The notes under the pieces are model-generated. The model saw only the letters and a list, made by a program, of their open reading frames with translations. It made no database searches and was not told the origin of the DNA. From assembly GCA_050329955.1 (NCBI GenBank), contig JBHJOH010000077.1, positions 1 through 64,000 on the forward strand: a stretch of DNA of 64,000 nucleotides, in the 5' to 3' direction. Shown here one piece after another: positions 61,113-64,000 of this stretch. The translations under genes and the position numbers were made by a program. The DNA is from JAOUGY01 sp050329955. GTDB taxonomy: Bacteria > Actinomycetota > Acidimicrobiia > Spongiisociales > ZC4RG35. Position 1 is the stretch's first letter; every line of letters begins with the position of its first letter.

Positions 61113-61955
61113 ATGAAGTTCGGCATCAAGACCAACCCCCAGTTCACCTCGTTCGACGACATGCTCGTTGTGTGGCAGCGGGCGGACGAGGTCGACCTGT
61201 TCGACTCGGCGTGGGTGTTCGACCACTTCTACCCGATCAGTGGCGACCTCGATGGGCCCTGCATGGAGGCGTGGACCACCCTCACCGCCCTCGCCCAGGC
61301 CACGAACCGCATTCGTGTCGGCTCGATGGTCAACGGCATGCCCTACCGTCACCCTGCCGTCACCGCCAACATGGCCGCCACGCTCGACATCGTGAGTCGC
61401 GGTCGGTTGAACCTCGGTCTGGGGGCCGGCTGGTACGAGCTCGAGACCAACGCCTACGGCATCAGCCTGGGTGATTCCCTCAAGGATCGAATGGACATGT
61501 TCGACGAGGGCGTCGAAGTGGTCGTCAGCCTGCTCTCCAATGAGCACACCACCTTCGACGGTGGCCACTATCAGCTGAGCGAAGCCCGCTGTGAGCCGAA
61601 AGGTCCCCAGCAGCCCCATCCGCCCATCGTGATCGGCGGGGGAGGAGAGAAGCGCACCCTGCGCACGGTCGCCCGTTTCGCCGACCACTGGAACTCGCCG
61701 CCGCTCGAGGTGGACGTGTGGAAGCACAAGCGGGCGGTACTCGATGCCCACTGCGCCGACGTGGGCAGGGATCCGGCCGAGGTGGAGTCGTCGCTGATGC
61801 TGCGGTTCGACCCAGGCGATCCCGGAGCGACCGTCCCGGTGGTCGAGGCGTTCGCCGAGGCCGGTGCCGATGCCTTCTTCTTCAACCTTCCCGCACCGTA
61901 CGATCCGGGCCACGTCGACCTGCTCGCCGAGACGGTGGCGCCACTCCGGGGCTGA
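61113..61955 (+). CDS. LLM-class, probably F420-dependent, oxidoreductase
   Basis: A 280-residue luciferase-like TIM barrel. FDSAWVFDHFYPISGDLDGP, LTALAQATNRIRVGSMVNGM, PYRHPAVTANMAATLDIVSR, GRLNLGLGAGWYELETNAYG and PPIVIGGGGEKRTLRTVARF are characteristic of the F420-dependent group in actinobacteria. The presence of cofD and cofE in the same genome supports F420 rather than FMN. The substrate is unknown. The ATG at 61113 has TACGCT 6 nt upstream. The acyl-CoA dehydrogenase gene follows by 41 nt, with its own -10-like box. Confidence 0.88.
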   Translation: MKFGIKTNPQFTSFDDMLVVWQRADEVDLFDSAWVFDHFYPISGDLDGPCMEAWTTLTALAQATNRIRVGSMVNGMPYRHPAVTANMAATLDIVSRGRLNLGLGAGWYELETNAYGISLGDSLKDRMDMFDEGVEVVVSLLSNEHTTFDGGHYQLSEARCEPKGPQQPHPPIVIGGGGEKRTLRTVARFADHWNSPPLEVDVWKHKRAVLDAHCADVGRDPAEVESSLMLRFDPGDPGATVPVVEAFAEAGADAFFFNLPAPYDPGHVDLLAETVAPLRG

Positions 61956-61984
61956 TCGGGCTCTCCCTTCTCGGCGGCCCTGAA

Positions 61985-61990
61985 TACAGT
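61985..61990 (+). promoter_or_regulatory. Putative -10 box (TACAGT), leaderless geometry
   Basis: TACAGT ends 6 nt before the GTG at 61997, the third gene in this region with the identical spacing. Confidence 0.42.
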
Positions 61991-61996
61991 GTCGGC

Positions 61997-63136
61997 GTGC
62001 TGATCTACGAGACTGAAGAGCTGTCCGACATCCGAGCCCAGGCCCGTCGCTTCGTAGCGGAACAGGTGATTCCCCACGCCGACGCCTGGGAGCGCGAAGG
62101 GATGGTCCCCCGACCGGTGTTGCGCCACATGGGCGAGCTCGGGTTCTTCTCCCTCGGTGTCCCGGAGGAAGACGGAGGTCTTGGCCTGGGAGCGTCGGCT
62201 GCGGCCATCCTCGCCGAGGAGCTCGGGCGGTCCACCTTCGGTGGGTTCGCCATCACCGCCATCGCCCACGTCGACCTCGCCATGCGGTACCTGCTGGGTT
62301 CCGGCTCGGCCGAACAGAAGCAGCGGTGGTTGCCCGGCCTCATGGCCGGCTCACTCGTCGGTGCACTGGCGGTCACCGAGCCCGACGCCGGATCAGACGT
62401 GGCTGGGATGCGAACCTCGGCGCAGCGAGATGGTGACGGTTTCCGTATCAACGGCTCGAAGATCTTTATCACCAATGGTGTTCACGCCGACGTGGTGTTC
62501 GTGGCGGCACGCACCAACCCCGACGTCAAGGCCTCGCGGGGCATCTCGATCCTGGCGGTGGAGAAGGGCAGCGAAGGATTCGTGGTGAGCCGGGCGCTGC
62601 ACAAGATGGGGTGGCTCAGCTCCGACACCGCCGAACTGTCGTTCCAGGACTGCTGGGTGCCCGATGCCAACGTGATCGGCGAGGCCGACACCGGCTTCTA
62701 TCAGATCATGCGCAACTTCCAGCACGAGCGGCTGGTGCTGGGCGCCATGGCTCTGGGGGAGGCCGCTCGTGCCCTCGAGATCACGGTGGACTACGTCAAG
62801 AACCGGATGGCATTCGGGGAGCCGTTGTGGACCAAGCAAGCGATCCGCCAGCGACTGGCCATGCGGTCCGCCGAGGTCGAGGCAGCTCGACAACTCATCT
62901 ACCACGCCGCCTGGATGATGGACCAGAAGGTGGACGCAGTAGCCGAGGTCTCGATGGTGAAGGCTCTCATGGGTGAGCTCACCAACCGGGTCATGTACGA
63001 CTGTGTCCAGTTCCATGGCGGTATGGGATACATGGTCGAGTCGCCCATCGAGCGGATGTTCCGCGACGCCAGAATCCACCCCATCGGGGGCGGTGCCACC
63101 GAGGTGATGCTCGAAGAGATCGCCAAACGAATGTGA
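61997..63136 (+). CDS. Acyl-CoA dehydrogenase
   Basis: A 379-residue FAD flavoprotein that forms trans-2-enoyl-CoA in beta-oxidation or branched-chain catabolism. Seen: SLGVPEEDGGLGLGASAAAI, GALAVTEPDAGSDVAGMRTS (FAD/substrate contact), FRINGSKIFITNGVHADVVF, FQHERLVLGAMALGEAARAL, and a C-terminal region with FHGGMGYMVESPIERMFRDA, then HPIGGGATEVMLEEIAKRM, where the Glu in EVMLEE is near the catalytic base position of short-chain enzymes. The GTG at 61997 was chosen from the TACAGT spacing and the N-terminal alignment. Chain-length specificity is not assigned. The stop overlaps a GTG of the following frame. Confidence 0.92.
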   Translation: MLIYETEELSDIRAQARRFVAEQVIPHADAWEREGMVPRPVLRHMGELGFFSLGVPEEDGGLGLGASAAAILAEELGRSTFGGFAITAIAHVDLAMRYLLGSGSAEQKQRWLPGLMAGSLVGALAVTEPDAGSDVAGMRTSAQRDGDGFRINGSKIFITNGVHADVVFVAARTNPDVKASRGISILAVEKGSEGFVVSRALHKMGWLSSDTAELSFQDCWVPDANVIGEADTGFYQIMRNFQHERLVLGAMALGEAARALEITVDYVKNRMAFGEPLWTKQAIRQRLAMRSAEVEAARQLIYHAAWMMDQKVDAVAEVSMVKALMGELTNRVMYDCVQFHGGMGYMVESPIERMFRDARIHPIGGGATEVMLEEIAKRM

Positions 63137-63726
63137 CCGGCGAAGCGGCCGACCCCCTGGCCCGGGCACGATCGATCAGGGGAGCCGACGATGCCAGGGC
63201 GGTGAGGACCCCCCGAGGGAAGAGTCATGCAGGCGCAACGGTTGTGACCGACATGCACCTCGTCTCATACCTGAGCCCGGGCCTTCCCGAGGGGCTCTTC
63301 CATCATCTCGGGGCTGTCCTGTCGAGGGCACTCCGCGTGGCGGTGGAGGTCTCGTTCGTCACCGAGGCTTCGGGCCCGTCACCCGACCTGGCCGACCCAC
63401 TGCGGGGTGCCGATGTGGCGTTCGTGTGCGGTCCGTCGTACGTGGAGTTGCGCCGGGTGGATGCCCATCGCAGCATCGAGCTGGTCAGGTCAGGGAGGGC
63501 GGAGGCGGCAGCCATCGACGCCAACACACTGCGGCGCGTCGACCGCTCGGGCCTGAAGGTGGTGCACACGTTCGGCCCTCATCCGGTGCAGCCGATCGTG
63601 GCCCACCCGGGATTCCCGATGATCGAGGCCGTGGCCGAAACATTGGGCTCGGCCCGTGCGCCCGAGTGGGGGGTGCTCGGCTTCGCCGCCGTCACCGAGC
63701 AGGACTACCCCGAATCGTTGGACTGA
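63133..63726 (+). CDS. PhnD-like periplasmic-binding protein, shortened
   Basis: 197 residues from the GTG that overlaps the preceding stop; a GTG at 63244 or ATG at 63253 is more likely to begin the domain (MHLVSYLSPGLPEGLFHHLG). It resembles the phosphate/phosphonate-binding PhnD family: ADVAFVCGPSYVELRR and SIELVRSGRAEAAAIDANTL are family segments, and PEWGVLGFAAVTEQDYP ends the second lobe. However, members are usually ~250-290 residues, and the stretch normally between these two segments, about 80 residues, appears to be missing without loss of frame. No signal peptide is visible. It is probably non-functional as a transport protein or has a different role. Confidence 0.62.
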   Translation: MTGEAADPLARARSIRGADDARAVRTPRGKSHAGATVVTDMHLVSYLSPGLPEGLFHHLGAVLSRALRVAVEVSFVTEASGPSPDLADPLRGADVAFVCGPSYVELRRVDAHRSIELVRSGRAEAAAIDANTLRRVDRSGLKVVHTFGPHPVQPIVAHPGFPMIEAVAETLGSARAPEWGVLGFAAVTEQDYPESLD

Positions 63727-63732
63727 CTCCGT

Positions 63733-64000
63733 TCAGACCTCGGGAAGGCTCGCCAGTCGGACCGCCGCCTTCTCCTGTTCGGACGGCTCGAGCTGGTGGT
63801 ACGACAGCTCGATGGCGGTCCAGAGCGACTTGGACATCGGGTAATACAGAATGGGACCGAGTCCGGCGACGGCCACCGTGGCGATCAGCAGTCCCCTCCA
63901 CGGCACATCCGGCCAGAAGCCGATCCATCCGCCCACCAACACGAGCAGGAACGACCCGAAGCTCATGATCGTGTTGATGATCATCGCCCCCACCCAGTAT
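63733..64000 (-). CDS. DUF983 membrane protein, N-terminus beyond right edge
   Basis: The frame is open to the right edge; 88 codons are visible. Two hydrophobic segments (MIINTIMSFGSFLLVLVGGW, LIATVAVAGLGPILYYP) and YYPMSKSLWTAIELSYHQLE near the end match the C-terminal part of DUF983 proteins, whose N-terminal zinc ribbon would lie outside the window. The YWVGAMIIN junction suggests that the true start is upstream rather than at GTG 63993. Function unknown. It is convergent with the PhnD-like gene, 6 nt from its stop. Confidence 0.75.
   Translation of the reverse strand, partial: YWVGAMIINTIMSFGSFLLVLVGGWIGFWPDVPWRGLLIATVAVAGLGPILYYPMSKSLWTAIELSYHQLEPSEQEKAAVRLASLPEV

Overview
The window comes from a GC-rich, high-coding-density bacterial chromosome, most likely an actinobacterium of the class Acidimicrobiia. 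Grounds: cofD and cofE of coenzyme F420 synthesis plus an F420-type LLM oxidoreductase; the cofD/cofE - DUF5719 - DUF3499 - manB - ahcY neighbourhood, which matches my memory of the mycobacterial and streptomycete fbiA/manB region; an LpdA-type flavoprotein; frequent GTG starts; and many TAnnnT hexamers 6-10 nt before start codons, suggesting leaderless mRNAs. The class is inference, supported mainly by the cysteine-containing SLH-like repeats.

Region by region. 1-6.8 kb: cell-surface proteins, namely a subtilase (cut by the left edge) and three consecutive secreted proteins, each joining three SLH-like repeats to a different domain (sugar dehydrogenase propeller, M15 peptidase, SpoIID). 6.9-12.8 kb: a surface polysaccharide cluster (nucleotide-sugar dehydrogenase, glycosyltransferases, polyprenyl-phosphate sugar transferase, flippase). 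12.7-24.5 kb: a bifunctional penicillin-binding protein, a methylmalonyl-CoA-mutase-type large subunit, LpdA-like reductase, both acyl-CoA carboxylase subunits, biotin ligase and a dienelactone-hydrolase-like protein. The mutase, carboxylase and ligase fit propionyl/methylmalonyl-CoA metabolism. 24.6-42.1 kb: LCP ligase, UDP-glucose dehydrogenase, F420 genes, a GT2-membrane fusion, small DUF proteins, membrane proteins, phosphomannomutase, Trm112-like protein, adenosylhomocysteinase and ComF. 42.1-52.2 kb: housekeeping genes hpf, a LuxR-type regulator, secA, prfB with an intact +1 frameshift site, the ftsE-ftsX-M23 hydrolase-smpB operon and tmRNA. 52.2-64 kb: a HipBA toxin-antitoxin pair, ChaB, TldD/TldE, a tandem RecB/Cas4-like protein with two cysteine sets, YbaK, radical SAM, LLM and acyl-CoA dehydrogenase genes, a shortened PhnD-like protein and a DUF983 protein cut by the right edge.

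The least explained structure is non-coding. At four loci (17.5, 21.05, 23.4-23.8 and 41.4 kb) there are tandem arrays with a strict 7-nt beat of AGC or GCT/GCC while the other bases drift. Five of the six arrays begin at, or contain, a stop codon. Two loci have arrays in inverted orientation flanking a shared 18-bp GC-rich core. This looks like a dispersed repeat family tied to gene 3' ends, and at least one copy resembles a terminator.

No rRNA, canonical tRNA, CRISPR array, insertion sequence or prophage was found.
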